DNA of 41,621 nt from Methylobacterium sp. J-048 (GCF_022829515.1 NZ_JAKSYL010000306.1:1-41621); one strand, 5' to 3'. Shown: positions 24,534 through 33,593, numbered from the stretch's first letter. Notes: generated by a model from the sequence alone, not told the origin. Translations and numbers: made by a program.

Positions 24534-25685
24534 ATGAGCGCCCGAAAGGTCCCCGAGTTGCCCGACAACGTCGTTCTGCTCCGGCCCGACGTGTGGAAGG
24601 GCCCGAAACGGAAGGCCCCGGCGCGTCCGAGGCGTTTTCAGCGTAAGACCACACCGTCGCCCGATTTTCACCCTTCGACCACTGAGGAAAAACCAAGCAA
24701 CGCTCAGGGCGACAACGGTTTTCACCCTTCGGCGTGGTCTTTCCAAGAACCTGTTCCGCAGGGGGTGAAGCCTAGCACTAAAAACCGTCGGGACGCTGCG
24801 CGTGCCGAGTTCGAACGGCAGGTCCAGTCCCTATCCGCGATGGGTCTACGGCATCGGTTCAAGGGTGAGGAGACGTCACACAGGCTGATGAAGAGCCGGC
24901 GTAAGACGAGCGGCGCTGTGATCCATCCGCTGTTCGAGGACTTCCGGTCGTTCCTCCTGATCGTCGGGCCGCGCCGTTCACCGGACCTGACCCTTGATCG
25001 CCTCGATCCGCTCGATCCGGAATATGGGCCAGGCAAAGTGGCATGGCGTGACAAGCAGGCGCAGGCGAACAACCGATCGACCACGCTGTTCCTAACGGCG
25101 CGGGGCAAGACGCTCCCCCTGACCGAGTGGGCTGCACTGACCGGCCAGAAGCCGAAGACTATCCGCCAGCGCCTGTATCGCGATGCCACGCATGAGGAAG
25201 CGATCTTCAAGATCGACGCGCCGCCTATAGCTCCAGAACGGGCCGCGCACGTCGAGGCGCCGACTGAAGCCGAGGCATCCTACTCGTGGCCGGGCAGCCG
25301 GCCGCACGCCTGGGAGCAGGGCTTTCGGGGGTTTGTGACGATGGCGAAGCGGCATCCGTACCTGCGGCTCTACCCGACACACGCCTTCACCCGCGATGTG
25401 TTCCTCGCATGGGTCGCAGGCAACATCCTTGCGGATGCCAGCCGGATCCTGCGCGAGAAGTACCCTGGCTTTGACGATCCCGAGTGGGACGAACCGCCCA
25501 CAGCGGCCCTAGGCGATGAGATCCATCGCCGGATCGACGTGCTGACGCAGCCGCACGATCAGGCGATGCGCCGGATCCGCGGCGACAAGGTGGCCTACGA
25601 TCTTTGGCTGCAAACGCTCCGGCGCTACTCGGCTGTGACGACGCTCCCACAGGACTGGGCTCACGTCTTCCGCAACCTGCGCTGA
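24534..25685 (+). CDS. Tandem paralogue 3 with extended C-terminus
   Basis: This 383-residue protein has a basic N-terminal 85 residues and then a degenerate copy of the shared domain: HPLFEDFRSFLLIVGPRRSP, LDRLDPLDPEYGPGKVAWR and QAQANNRSTT, followed by GKTLPLTEWAALTGQKPKTI. The cysteine of the GNC..W motif is lost (GKVAWR). After about residue 235 there is a separate helical domain of about 150 residues that I do not recognise. It is 40 bp downstream of paralogue 2 in the same direction, and the ATG at 24534 has a modest GGAAT site. It is probably the last gene of the three-gene operon. Confidence 0.7.
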   Translation: MSARKVPELPDNVVLLRPDVWKGPKRKAPARPRRFQRKTTPSPDFHPSTTEEKPSNAQGDNGFHPSAWSFQEPVPQGVKPSTKNRRDAARAEFERQVQSLSAMGLRHRFKGEETSHRLMKSRRKTSGAVIHPLFEDFRSFLLIVGPRRSPDLTLDRLDPLDPEYGPGKVAWRDKQAQANNRSTTLFLTARGKTLPLTEWAALTGQKPKTIRQRLYRDATHEEAIFKIDAPPIAPERAAHVEAPTEAEASYSWPGSRPHAWEQGFRGFVTMAKRHPYLRLYPTHAFTRDVFLAWVAGNILADASRILREKYPGFDDPEWDEPPTAALGDEIHRRIDVLTQPHDQAMRRIRGDKVAYDLWLQTLRRYSAVTTLPQDWAHVFRNLR

Positions 25686-25837
25686 CCGGGGGCATGATGC
25701 GCGCACGCACCGCCTCAAACCCAAGCGATCGGCGCCCCGCTTGCACCCGGTTTCACAGCCAGCCGTGGTACACCGCAGCGGTACACCGCACTGATCCGGA
25801 TCCCATCTAAGTCATTGATTTTATTGGTTGGAAACTG

Positions 25838-25866
25838 ACTGGGTTCGTATCCCCTCAGCTCCACCA
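25838..25866 (+). other. Candidate attachment site: 3' end of ssrA (tmRNA)
   Basis: The plus strand reads GGGTTCG...CCCC then TCAGCTCCACCA. CAGCTCC-A-CCA is the hallmark acceptor 3' end of tmRNA (pairing with GGGGCTG at its 5' end), and GGGTTCG is its T-loop. Only the terminal part is present: the T stem does not pair fully and no tmRNA body lies upstream, so this is a remnant, as left by integration into ssrA. It abuts the serine recombinase cassette. A tRNA 3' end cannot be excluded. Confidence 0.55.
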
Positions 25867-25896
25867 GGCAGTTTTTGGAAACTGCGTGTCTGGTGG
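25861..25896 (+). terminator. Long hairpin next to the attachment site
   Basis: CCACCAG (25861-25867) pairs with CTGGTGG (25890-25896), and GCAGTTT (25868-25874) with AAACTGC (25879-25885), around a TTGG loop, with a four-base bulge on one side. This could be a terminator of the former tmRNA or part of a recombinase-binding site. No long T-run follows. Confidence 0.4.
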
Positions 25897-26206
25897 TCGA
25901 GACGAAAAACGCCGCGGTGTTCGCGGCTTAGCCGCGTTTCCACGACGATTTAACAGTCTCCACCCCGTCAGACCACGGATAGGCGCCTGAACGAGGCCGC
26001 CGTCTCCGCTGCTGCCAAACCCGTTTCCGCGCACTTGATTCGATGACCGATGCATAGGTCGTTCGCTGCGGGCGCACGGCGATGCGAACGCGAGCGGTCG
26101 CCGACGACGCAAGGATGGTAGCGCTGAAGTTCGGCTCCGACGGCAGGGGATCGGATCGCCCGGTGATGGACCCGGCGCGCGTCGATGCGGCGGCGCGGCG
26201 ATGCGC

Positions 26207-27832
26207 TCACAAACCGAGGGCGCGCTCCTGCTCCGCCCAGGATACCGGCAGCCCGGCCAGGTGCCGGACACCGATGCCGCGCGGCAGGCGCCCATCGACG
26301 ATGGCCCGCACGATGCGCGGAGCGAGATGGGCGAGCGGCAACATCATCCGCACCGCGCGCTCGCTGCAGCCCTCGCGCAGTGCGATGGCCGCGGTGCCCG
26401 GTGCCCGCGCCGCGACGAGGTCGTCGACCCAGGCGCGGCTGCGGGCGATGGCCGCGAGGATGCGCGCGCGGTCCTCGACCTTCATCGGCCGCAAGCCATC
26501 ACGCTCCACCCCCGGGGGCACGACGATCTCCCGGCGCCGACGATACCCCGCGGGTGACCAGGGGATCCGGATCGGATCACGCTCGCGCCCATCGACCAGC
26601 TCGATCATCAGCGAATCAGAATGGACCGTCACCCCCGCGAGGTGGGTCGCGATCACTTCGGCGTCGCTGAGAACCTCGGGCACCGGAGAAGGTGGCGAGG
26701 CGGACGTGGCAGTTGCGAGAAGCGTCGCGCGCAGCGCCTGAACTACGCTGGCCTCGAGCGCGTGGGCGGCGATGCGCCGGACGGCGCAGGTAGGCCGCTC
26801 CCGGACCGCCGCCCGGCTAACGTAGTACCGGTAGCGCCGCGCGCCCTTGGCCGTGTGGCTCGGAGTCATCGGCTGGCCGCGCTCGTCCCGGATGCGCCCG
26901 GTGAGCAGATGCGCGCCTTCCCGCCGCCGGGCGGTGTGGGCGTGGTGATTGGCCGCCAGCTGCGCCTGCACCGCGTCGAACATCACCGGGTCGACGAGGC
27001 CCGCATGCTGACCCTCGTGCACGCAGCCCTGGTGGCTGAGCTGGCCGACGTAGATCGGATTGGCGAGGATCTTGTACAGATGCCCGCGGGTGAACGCCCC
27101 GCCCCCGAGCGACTTGCCCTTGCCATCGCGGCGCATGGGCACGCGGACGCCGCTGGCCTCCAACTCGGCTTGCAGCGCGCTGACCGTGCCGAGCGCGCGG
27201 TAGCGGGTGAAGATCGCGCGCACGACCTCGGCCTGCTCTTCGACCACGTGCAGCGCTCGGGCCTCGACGCGGTAGCCCAGCGGCACGACGCCACCCATCC
27301 AGATGCCCTTGCGCTTGGACGCGGCGATCTTGTCGCGGATGCGCTCGCCGGTGACCTCGCGCTCGAACTGGGCGAACGAGAGGAGGACGTTGAGGGTGAG
27401 GCGCCCCATGCTGGTCGTGGTGTTGAACGCCTGGGTCACCGACACGAACGAGGTGCCGTGCGCGTCGAACAGCTCGACGAGCTTGGCGAAGTCGGCCAGC
27501 GCGCGGGTGAGGCGGTCGACCTTGTACACGACGATGACATCGACCCGGCGCTCGCGCACCGCGGCGAGCAGGCGCTGGAGAGCGGGACGCTCGAGGGTGC
27601 CGCCGGAGTATCCACCGTCGTCATAGCGTTCGGGCAGGAGCCGCCAGCCTTCGTGAGCCTGGCTCCTCACGTAGGCTTCGGCGGCCTCACGCTGGTTGTC
27701 GAGCGAGTTGAACTCCTGCTCCAGGCCGTGCTCGGTCGAGACACGCGTGTAGATCGCGCAGCGCAGCGTCGGGCGGGCGCCCGAGGGGGGATGCTGTGCG
27801 GCATTCGCCGAACGGCGTGGTTTGGCGCTCAC
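26207..27832 (-). CDS. Large serine recombinase
   Basis: This 541-residue site-specific recombinase has an N-terminal resolvase domain in which YTRVST (about 28-33) carries the catalytic serine (about S32). QREAAEAYV and VYKVDRLTR with conserved Arg residues follow, and then the FEREVTGERIRDKI helix. The recombinase domain (PLGYR...HLYKILANPIYVG) and a long C-terminal part follow (about 240-541), so it belongs to the large-serine class that integrates or excises elements. The start GTG 27832 overlaps the DUF2924 stop (GTGA). It is the last gene of a three- or four-gene cassette and ends about 340 bp from the ssrA-like site. Confidence 0.9.
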   Translation of the reverse strand: MSAKPRRSANAAQHPPSGARPTLRCAIYTRVSTEHGLEQEFNSLDNQREAAEAYVRSQAHEGWRLLPERYDDGGYSGGTLERPALQRLLAAVRERRVDVIVVYKVDRLTRALADFAKLVELFDAHGTSFVSVTQAFNTTTSMGRLTLNVLLSFAQFEREVTGERIRDKIAASKRKGIWMGGVVPLGYRVEARALHVVEEQAEVVRAIFTRYRALGTVSALQAELEASGVRVPMRRDGKGKSLGGGAFTRGHLYKILANPIYVGQLSHQGCVHEGQHAGLVDPVMFDAVQAQLAANHHAHTARRREGAHLLTGRIRDERGQPMTPSHTAKGARRYRYYVSRAAVRERPTCAVRRIAAHALEASVVQALRATLLATATSASPPSPVPEVLSDAEVIATHLAGVTVHSDSLMIELVDGRERDPIRIPWSPAGYRRRREIVVPPGVERDGLRPMKVEDRARILAAIARSRAWVDDLVAARAPGTAAIALREGCSERAVRMMLPLAHLAPRIVRAIVDGRLPRGIGVRHLAGLPVSWAEQERALGL

Positions 27833-28431
27833 GCTGGGGCCCTCCGCTCACCTCTCTCCCGCCCAGCCCCCGTCGCCGCCTCGGCCCGTTCGCGCAGGCC
27901 GAAGAAGCGGGGGCCGTTCCACTTGGTACCCGTAATGGCGTGGGCGACGCGGGACAGGCTGGGGTAGGTCGCCCCGTCCCAAGCGTAGCCGGCGTCGAGC
28001 ACGGTGACGGTGTGCATGCGCCCGCTCCACTCGCGCGACAGCTGCACGCCAGGGGTCTGCCCACGCCGGTCCGGCATCGGGACCGCGATGACGGTCGGGG
28101 TGGCCGCGGCACCGTACCTGGACCTGATCCGTCCGGCCCCCGTCCCCTGCCCGGCCGCGAAGCGGCCGAGAACCTGCGCGGTGTCGCGGTCGAGGTCGCC
28201 CAACGCGCGGACCTGGAGGCGGTGGGCGAGGATGCGAGCGCAAAGGGCGGGGGAGAGGCCGGGCGGGGCGGCGGAACCGAAGTCCCGCCGCCAGCGCCGG
28301 GCGAGGCCGGCGGCGTCGAGGCCGGCCAGCTCGTCGAGCGCGGCGGCGAGCCGGTCGGCGGTGTGGGCCGCCCTCGTCCCGCCTCCTGCCCTCCCCTTCT
28401 GCGCCGCGGCCGGCGTGCGCTCCGCGCCCAT
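27829..28431 (-). CDS. DUF2924 protein
   Basis: This is a 200-residue protein. The C-terminal half is diagnostic for DUF2924: VQLSREWSGRMHTVTVLDAG, then YAWDGATYPSLSRVAHAITG and TKWNGPRFFGL (about residues 128-183). The N-terminal half has LARRWRRDFGS and the HRLQVRALGDLD block, which also belongs to the family. Its function is not established; in my experience the family sits directly upstream of a serine recombinase in alphaproteobacterial mobile elements, as here. It overlaps both neighbours by one to four bases, so all three are translationally coupled. Confidence 0.88.
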   Translation of the reverse strand: MGAERTPAAAQKGRAGGGTRAAHTADRLAAALDELAGLDAAGLARRWRRDFGSAAPPGLSPALCARILAHRLQVRALGDLDRDTAQVLGRFAAGQGTGAGRIRSRYGAAATPTVIAVPMPDRRGQTPGVQLSREWSGRMHTVTVLDAGYAWDGATYPSLSRVAHAITGTKWNGPRFFGLRERAEAATGAGRERGERRAPA

Positions 28432-29030
28432 CAGGCTGCCGCCGCAGCCGCGACGGTGGCCTCAGCCGTGGGCGTGTGCCCGGGTTTGCGTACCTGGGGC
28501 GGGGCGGCGACCGGGGCCACCGGCGCGGGGATGCGGTAGGCGATGGCAGCGTCTGAGCGGGCGGCCTTGAGCAGCGACTGGCCGCCGGTGCGGATGCGCG
28601 AGAGGGCGGCGCGGGTGGTGTGAGGCAGCCAGCCGGTGGCCGCGATGAGCTCGGCGAGCGTCGCCCCCTGCTCGCGCCTCAGCAGCGCCACAACCTGCGC
28701 TTTCTTGCTCGAGATCGCAGTACCGGCGGGATCGGCCGGTGTGGCGGCAGGAGCACCCGCAACCACCTTGGCGCCGCGCGGCGGCTTGGGTGGGGCGAGG
28801 CCGATGGCCCGGTATCCGGCGGGGGTGAGGCGGTGCGGGCCACCCGCCTCGGCGGGTGCGATCACCAGGCCATCGCGCAGGAAGCGGCCGAGCAGCCGTG
28901 CGTGGGTGGCGGCCCTCATCGCGGCGGGGGGCGTCAGTCGGCCCTCGTCCGCTGCGGCGGCCTGCAGCTGGCCAGCCTCGGTCCGGTTCAGCGGGACAGT
29001 CGTCGGGGCGGTGGCATTCGTAGCGGTCAT
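28431..29030 (-). CDS. DUF3489 protein
   Basis: This is a 199-residue protein. The core SSKKAQVVALLRREQGATLAE followed by LIAATGWLPHTTRAALSRIR is the winged-helix-like signature of DUF3489. The N-terminal half has another helix-rich stretch, and the C-terminus is Ala/Pro-rich. A DNA-binding or regulatory role for the recombinase cassette is inferred. ATG at 29030; the stop overlaps the DUF2924 ATG by one base (TGATG). DUF3489-DUF2924-recombinase is a recurrent trio. Confidence 0.85.
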   Translation of the reverse strand: MTATNATAPTTVPLNRTEAGQLQAAAADEGRLTPPAAMRAATHARLLGRFLRDGLVIAPAEAGGPHRLTPAGYRAIGLAPPKPPRGAKVVAGAPAATPADPAGTAISSKKAQVVALLRREQGATLAELIAATGWLPHTTRAALSRIRTGGQSLLKAARSDAAIAYRIPAPVAPVAAPPQVRKPGHTPTAEATVAAAAAA

Positions 29031-29153
29031 GATGATCGTCTCCGTAGCGGCGGGCGAGCCCCGCCACCGGCCCGACCCCGCGATCGGCCCTGCGACGGGC
29101 CGGCGGGGTGAAGTGAGGATGACCGCGTGTAGCGGCCGCGTGCGAACGGACGG

Positions 29154-29426
29154 TCAGTCGCGGGAGGCGAAAGTCTCGGCGGCCTTTCGGTTGATGCGGC
29201 CGATGAGGCAGATGGCGCCGTGCAGGGTCTGGGCCTCGCTGAGGGGGACGTCGAGGTCGAGGACGATGCGCACGGCCTCGCGCTCGGAGCCGGCGCGGGC
29301 GCAGACCAGGGCGGCCTTGGCGAGGGCGGCGGCGTCGGTCAGGCGGGCGCTGATGGCGGCCAGGGTTGCGGTCACGCTCAGGCCGGCCTCACTCGTATCC
29401 GTCCGGCCCGTGGTCGTCTCGCTCAT
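29154..29426 (-). CDS. Small hypothetical protein of the recombinase cassette
   Basis: This is a 90-residue acidic to neutral helical protein (VTATLAAISARLTDAAALAK, then GSEREAVRIVLDLDVPLSEAQ). No family is recognised. The ATG is at 29426 and it lies 123 bp upstream of the DUF3489 gene on the same strand, so it is probably the first gene of the cassette. Coding quality and GC match the neighbours. Confidence 0.6.
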   Translation of the reverse strand: MSETTTGRTDTSEAGLSVTATLAAISARLTDAAALAKAALVCARAGSEREAVRIVLDLDVPLSEAQTLHGAICLIGRINRKAAETFASRD

Positions 29427-29714
29427 ACCGTCACCCCGTGCGAGTAGCTGCCTCGGCCCGCGGCTGCGTCGGGCCGGTCAACACACACGCTCTGTTGGCA
29501 GCGACAGTCCAGTCGAAAGTACCGGATCCCGCCGACATTCGCGTCGTAGTCCGGGAAGGCCTCCACCAACGCGAATCACTGACCCTTTTCTGCCATCCGG
29601 AAGGTCTGCTTGCTGGCGACTCGGTTAGCCTCGAATGCCCGGGTCTGGCCGAAAGCGACGTGTTTGCTTCGAGCAAGCTGCAAGAGCATCGCCGCTGCGT
29701 TATGTCTCGAACCC

Positions 29715-32700
29715 ATGCGATTTACGGCAAACGGCCCTTCCATCCCCGACGAGCTACTCGTCGCGCGGGATGCTGGCGATGTCATCCTCTTCTGCGGCGC
29801 CGGGGTAAGCCAGCAAGAGGCGGGGTTGCCGAGCTTCGCCGGGCTCGGACGCGAAATGATCCGCCTTCTCGGCGCCGCGAAGGACAGCAGAGCTCGCCTC
29901 CTGCTCGAACAGGCGCTCGCCCTGGCTCCCATGCCGGGCGTGGGAGGCCTCGTGGCGACCGACCGGGTATTCGGCCTTCTCGAGCGCGAGTTCGAAGTTT
30001 CCGACGTACGTGCGGCCGTGTCAGAAGCTATCCGCCCACGCCCCGATGCCGGCCTTGGCGCCCATCGCGCACTGCTTGACCTTGCGACCGCCCGCGGCAC
30101 AACCCGTCTCGTGACGACGAATTTCGACCTCCTGTTCGAGTCGTGCGATCCGACCCTGCCCAGCTCCGGGCCACCGAACTTGCCGGATCCGCGTAGCGAC
30201 CACGATTTCCGGGGCGTCGTCCACCTGCATGGCCGCGTGGACGAGGGCTACCGGACGGCTCAGGACGACGAGTTCGTCGTCTCCAGCGCCGATTTCGGGC
30301 AAGCCTATCTCTCGCTGGGTTGGGCGACGCGGTTCATCCAAGCGCTGCTGTCGCGGTTTCAGATCCTATTCGTCGGCTACACCGCCGATGACCCGCCGGT
30401 GCAGTACCTCCTGGAAGGGCTCAATCTGAGGGCCGGCACCCGCAACCGGCTCTACGCGCTTCAGCATGGCGACGAGCGTTCCGCCGTGGCGCTCTGGGAG
30501 CACCGAGGCGTCCAGGCGATCCCATTTGACGACTTCGGAGGCCTTTGGGAAACGCTGGGGGCCTGGGCAGCACGCGCCCGCGATGGACGGGGATGGCACG
30601 AAGCGACGTTCGCCAGGGCGGCTTCCGGCCCCAAAGGGCTACTGCCTCATGAGCGTGGGCAGGTCGCTCACATTCTTTCGACCGCCGAAGGCGTACGTCG
30701 CGTCGTCTCGGCGGCAAAGCCACTGAACGCGGAATGGCTTCTCGTCGCCGATCCTTCGCAGCGCTACGCGCGCCCGAGCGGAAGCATCCCGGCCGACGAC
30801 GGCGAGCCACCCTTCGACCCTTTCGATGCGCTCGGCCTCGATGACGATCCGCCGCCGGCGCCACCGGACCCGGAAAGCTTCCGGCGCGAACGGCCGGTGC
30901 CTGCGGACGCCATCGACCTCCTCCGATCGAACACCCTCGACCGCGAGCGAGGTGCGCGAAGCTCGGTCCTTTTGCTCTCAGGGCGAACGGGCGGGTTCGG
31001 TGCCGACCTGCCGCCCCGGCTACAGGGGATCGGGGTGTGGCTCCGACAAGTGGCGCACCAGCCCGTTGCCCTGTGGTGGGCAGCGCAACAGCCGGGGCTG
31101 CATCCGGCGGTGCTGGAAGGTATCGAGAACGCCCTGCTGCACGACGGAGGGCGCTTTCCCCCGCCCATCCTGCGCGGTTGGCGCATGCTGATCGCTGCTT
31201 GGGCCGATCGAAGGCCCGATCCGATGATGCTGAAGTACGACATCGAACGCCGGGCGAAACAGGAAGGGTGGAACGCCTCGCTGGTACGGGAGCTTGCCGC
31301 CCTCTATCGTCCGCGGCTTACGGCGCAGGCGGCCTACGGCCTCCCGCACCCAATGGCCTGGGATTCTGAGGATCGGACCGAAAACGTCATCCACGTCGAC
31401 GTCGACTATCCGCACCCGCACGAGGGCATCGATGTTCCCGACACATGGCTTGCGTACGCGGTCTCGTGCTTTCGGGACAATCTCGATCTATCCATAGCTC
31501 TCGAGGAGGAGATCTCCGGGACGGATCGCCTGCATATGCAGACCAGCCGCGGGCCGGATGGCGGCCCCGATCCCTCGGACGACAGCTACGACATCACGGG
31601 CCCTGTCGTGCGCTTTCAGAGACTGATGGCCCGTCTGGCGGCCGTCGATCCTAAGGCGGCGAGGGAGCAGTTTCGTTCCTGGCCGACCCGCGACGAATAC
31701 GTCTTCGCGCGGCTCCGCATCTGGGCAGCGGGCGCGGGCCTGCTGGACGGAGGGGCGGCGGGTGCCGTCTTTAGATCGCTGCCGGATCGAGTGTTCTGGG
31801 GTTCCACTCACGAGCGCGACCTCCTCTATGCCCTGCGCGACCGCTGGCGGGACCTTTCGGACGACGACCGAAGCGTCATGGAGGAGCGTCTCCTACGGGG
31901 CTCCTACCCGTGGGACACCGCCGTGCCAGGCAGGGAAGTCGAGCTGGCGGCGTACGACCGGATGAATCGGCTGCATTGGCTGTCCACCCAGGGGGTGACG
32001 TTCAACTTCGACGTGGGCGCGGCGATGGACGCGCAACGGCTCGCCGCGCCACAGTGGACGACGCAGGCGGGAGACAGGGCGGCCGACTCGAATGCGCCGC
32101 AGGTGTTCTCCATTGAAAGCGACACACGGCCGGATCCTCTCGACGGGGTTCCCATCGGCGACATTCTGTGCCGATCGGCGGAGCTTCGGGAAACAAACTT
32201 CGCGGAGCGGACCGAGCGCGATCCGTTCAGAGGCCTTGCCGCTTCGAAGCCCGTCCGAGCTCTCGCCGCCCTTGCCCATGCCGCCCGCTCCGGCGAGGCA
32301 CCCAGATGGGCCTGGTCCGCCTTCCTGGGGACTGAGAACCGGCCCTCGGACCCGCCCCGCCTGGTCCGCTCGATCGCGGCACGTTTGTGTACCCTGCCGC
32401 CATCAGGGCTCCACAAGATCGCCTATCCGGTTTCCGTATGGATGGAGGCGGTAGGGGAGCGCTTCTTCGAAGATGTGGCGGATGCTCTACCCGGTCTGTG
32501 GCGGGCCATGATGGCCGCCCTCCGCCCGGAAGACGGGGATGGTCGGCGCAGGCTGCATCGGTCCTGGGCGATGGAGGCGCTGAATGCCCCAGTCGGCAAG
32601 CTGTTCGGCTTAGCGATGAAGGATCCCGCGACGAAAGAGCTGAAAGCTGGCGCGGGCTTCCCGTCCCATTGGACAACTCTACTCGATGACCTCCTGACGC

Positions 32701-33035
32701 TACCCGGTGACTTGCGCCGGCACGCGCTGGTCATGCTCGGATATCAAGTCACCTGGCTCTTCACCATCGATCGGAATTGGACCGAGGGGTGGATGCTTCG
32801 GCTCGTGGACGACGACGGCCCGGATGGCGACGCCCTCTGGGAGGGTCTGCTCTGGGCCGCTCGTTTGCCGCCGCGTCCGCTCTACGGACTGGTCAAGAAA
32901 GCTTTGTTGGAACGCGCCATCCGCGATCCGTACCCGCCTGCAGCACGAAGGCCGCACTCGCGACCTCGCGCTGTTCAACACCGCCATCGACAGCAAACTG
33001 CGTGGCTGCGATCTCGTCCGCCTGCGCGTGGCTGA
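29715..33035 (+). CDS. SIR2-domain defence protein (Dsr1-like), 3' end chimeric
   Basis: This is an open frame of 1106 residues. The N-terminal SIR2 NADase/deacetylase fold has VILFCGAGVSQQEAGLPSF (about 23-41), TTNFDLLFE (about 134) and VVHLHGRVD (about 168) carrying the Asn and His of the active site, then FVGYTADDPPVQYLLEGL. About 780 largely helical residues follow, a layout like the phage-defence sirtuins Dsr1/Dsr2 and the SIR2_2-DUF4020 group. Such proteins deplete NAD when they sense phage. From nucleotide 32923 (about residue 1070) the DNA is recombinase sequence read in the wrong frame, so the genuine C-terminus is lost and replaced by about 37 spurious residues. I use ATG 29715; TTG 29610 is an alternative. 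Confidence 0.75.
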   Translation: MRFTANGPSIPDELLVARDAGDVILFCGAGVSQQEAGLPSFAGLGREMIRLLGAAKDSRARLLLEQALALAPMPGVGGLVATDRVFGLLEREFEVSDVRAAVSEAIRPRPDAGLGAHRALLDLATARGTTRLVTTNFDLLFESCDPTLPSSGPPNLPDPRSDHDFRGVVHLHGRVDEGYRTAQDDEFVVSSADFGQAYLSLGWATRFIQALLSRFQILFVGYTADDPPVQYLLEGLNLRAGTRNRLYALQHGDERSAVALWEHRGVQAIPFDDFGGLWETLGAWAARARDGRGWHEATFARAASGPKGLLPHERGQVAHILSTAEGVRRVVSAAKPLNAEWLLVADPSQRYARPSGSIPADDGEPPFDPFDALGLDDDPPPAPPDPESFRRERPVPADAIDLLRSNTLDRERGARSSVLLLSGRTGGFGADLPPRLQGIGVWLRQVAHQPVALWWAAQQPGLHPAVLEGIENALLHDGGRFPPPILRGWRMLIAAWADRRPDPMMLKYDIERRAKQEGWNASLVRELAALYRPRLTAQAAYGLPHPMAWDSEDRTENVIHVDVDYPHPHEGIDVPDTWLAYAVSCFRDNLDLSIALEEEISGTDRLHMQTSRGPDGGPDPSDDSYDITGPVVRFQRLMARLAAVDPKAAREQFRSWPTRDEYVFARLRIWAAGAGLLDGGAAGAVFRSLPDRVFWGSTHERDLLYALRDRWRDLSDDDRSVMEERLLRGSYPWDTAVPGREVELAAYDRMNRLHWLSTQGVTFNFDVGAAMDAQRLAAPQWTTQAGDRAADSNAPQVFSIESDTRPDPLDGVPIGDILCRSAELRETNFAERTERDPFRGLAASKPVRALAALAHAARSGEAPRWAWSAFLGTENRPSDPPRLVRSIAARLCTLPPSGLHKIAYPVSVWMEAVGERFFEDVADALPGLWRAMMAALRPEDGDGRRRLHRSWAMEALNAPVGKLFGLAMKDPATKELKAGAGFPSHWTTLLDDLLTLPGDLRRHALVMLGYQVTWLFTIDRNWTEGWMLRLVDDDGPDGDALWEGLLWAARLPPRPLYGLVKKALLERAIRDPYPPAARRPHSRPRAVQHRHRQQTAWLRSRPPARG

Positions 33036-33453
33036 CGTCTACCTTGGCGATGGCGTCCGCCTGCGCACCACTATCATCCAGCAGAAAACCGGCCGACCCG
33101 TACCCTTTGAGCTGACCGAGACCACCCGCGAGACGCTTGCGGCCTGGCTGAAGCTACGAGGGCTGCGGGCCGGCGATTGGCTGTTCCCCAGCCGAAGCCG
33201 CCCGGGCGAGCACCTCACGACGCGCCAGTATGGCCGGCTCGTCGACGAGTGGGTGGCGCTGATTGGCCTCGACCCAGCAGGGTACGGCACGCACAGTCTG
33301 CGGAGGACGAAAGTCGCGCTGATCTACCGGCGGACCGGCAACCTACGAGCCTGCCAGCTGCTGCTCGGTCATACCAAGCTCGAGAGCACGGTACGCTACC
33401 TCGGCATCGAGGCAGACGATGCGCTGGAGATGTCTGAGCAGACCGACATCTGA
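32923..33453 (+). pseudogene. 5'-truncated tyrosine recombinase
   Basis: From 32923 the DNA matches 34923-35454 closely (I estimate over 85 percent identity). It encodes residues from about 31 onward of the same recombinase: R in SKLRGCDLVRLR, HSLRRT, LLGHTKLEST and the tyrosine in VRYLGIE. The first about 30 codons are missing and no start lies at the junction, so it is probably silent. Its 5' end overlaps, in another frame, the last 113 bases of the SIR2 gene. The catalytic residues I can see are intact. Confidence 0.8.
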
Positions 33454-33461
33454 CACTCACC

Positions 33462-33484
33462 GCGGCGGCCCCTGCGGCCGTCGC
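33462..33484 (+). terminator. Hairpin after the truncated recombinase
   Basis: GCGGCGGCC (33462-33470) pairs with GGCCGTCGC (33476-33484) with one G-T pair. The equivalent hairpin follows the intact copy, so it belongs to the duplicated unit. No T-run follows. Confidence 0.45.
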
Positions 33485-33593
33485 ACCTACCTCGTTCGTC
33501 CGAAAAGGGTGGCAATCGGACGTTGACCGTTCGCCGCGAAGCGGACGTTCTGTCTTCAACCCTTCTCCGACGTTCGGGGGAGTGGCCTCGGCA

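Larger units (their letters stand above)
25686..26206. other. Intergenic junction region with ssrA-like site
   Basis: No gene is seen. Left to right it holds a tandem 13-bp unit (GGTACACCGCA at 25767-25777 and 25780-25790), the tmRNA-3'-end-like sequence (25838-25866), a long imperfect hairpin (25861-25896), a second hairpin (CGCGGC-TTA-GCCGCG at 25922-25936), and about 250 bases with no recognised feature before the recombinase stop at 26207. Confidence 0.5.

Noticed and set aside
25838..25866. A functional tmRNA or tRNA gene
   Set aside because: Only the T-loop and acceptor end are present; no body, anticodon or tag reading frame upstream, and the T stem does not pair fully.
26621..27967. 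Long plus-strand frame (448 codons) opposite the serine recombinase
   Set aside because: It is antisense to a fully motif-bearing recombinase and partly to DUF2924, lacks a ribosome site, and its composition (Arg/Gly/Val/Glu-rich) is typical of GC-rich shadow frames.
28636..29628. Plus-strand frame of 330 codons opposite DUF3489 and the small hypothetical
   Set aside because: It is antisense to a recognised family and runs through an intergenic spacer; amino-acid composition is shadow-like.
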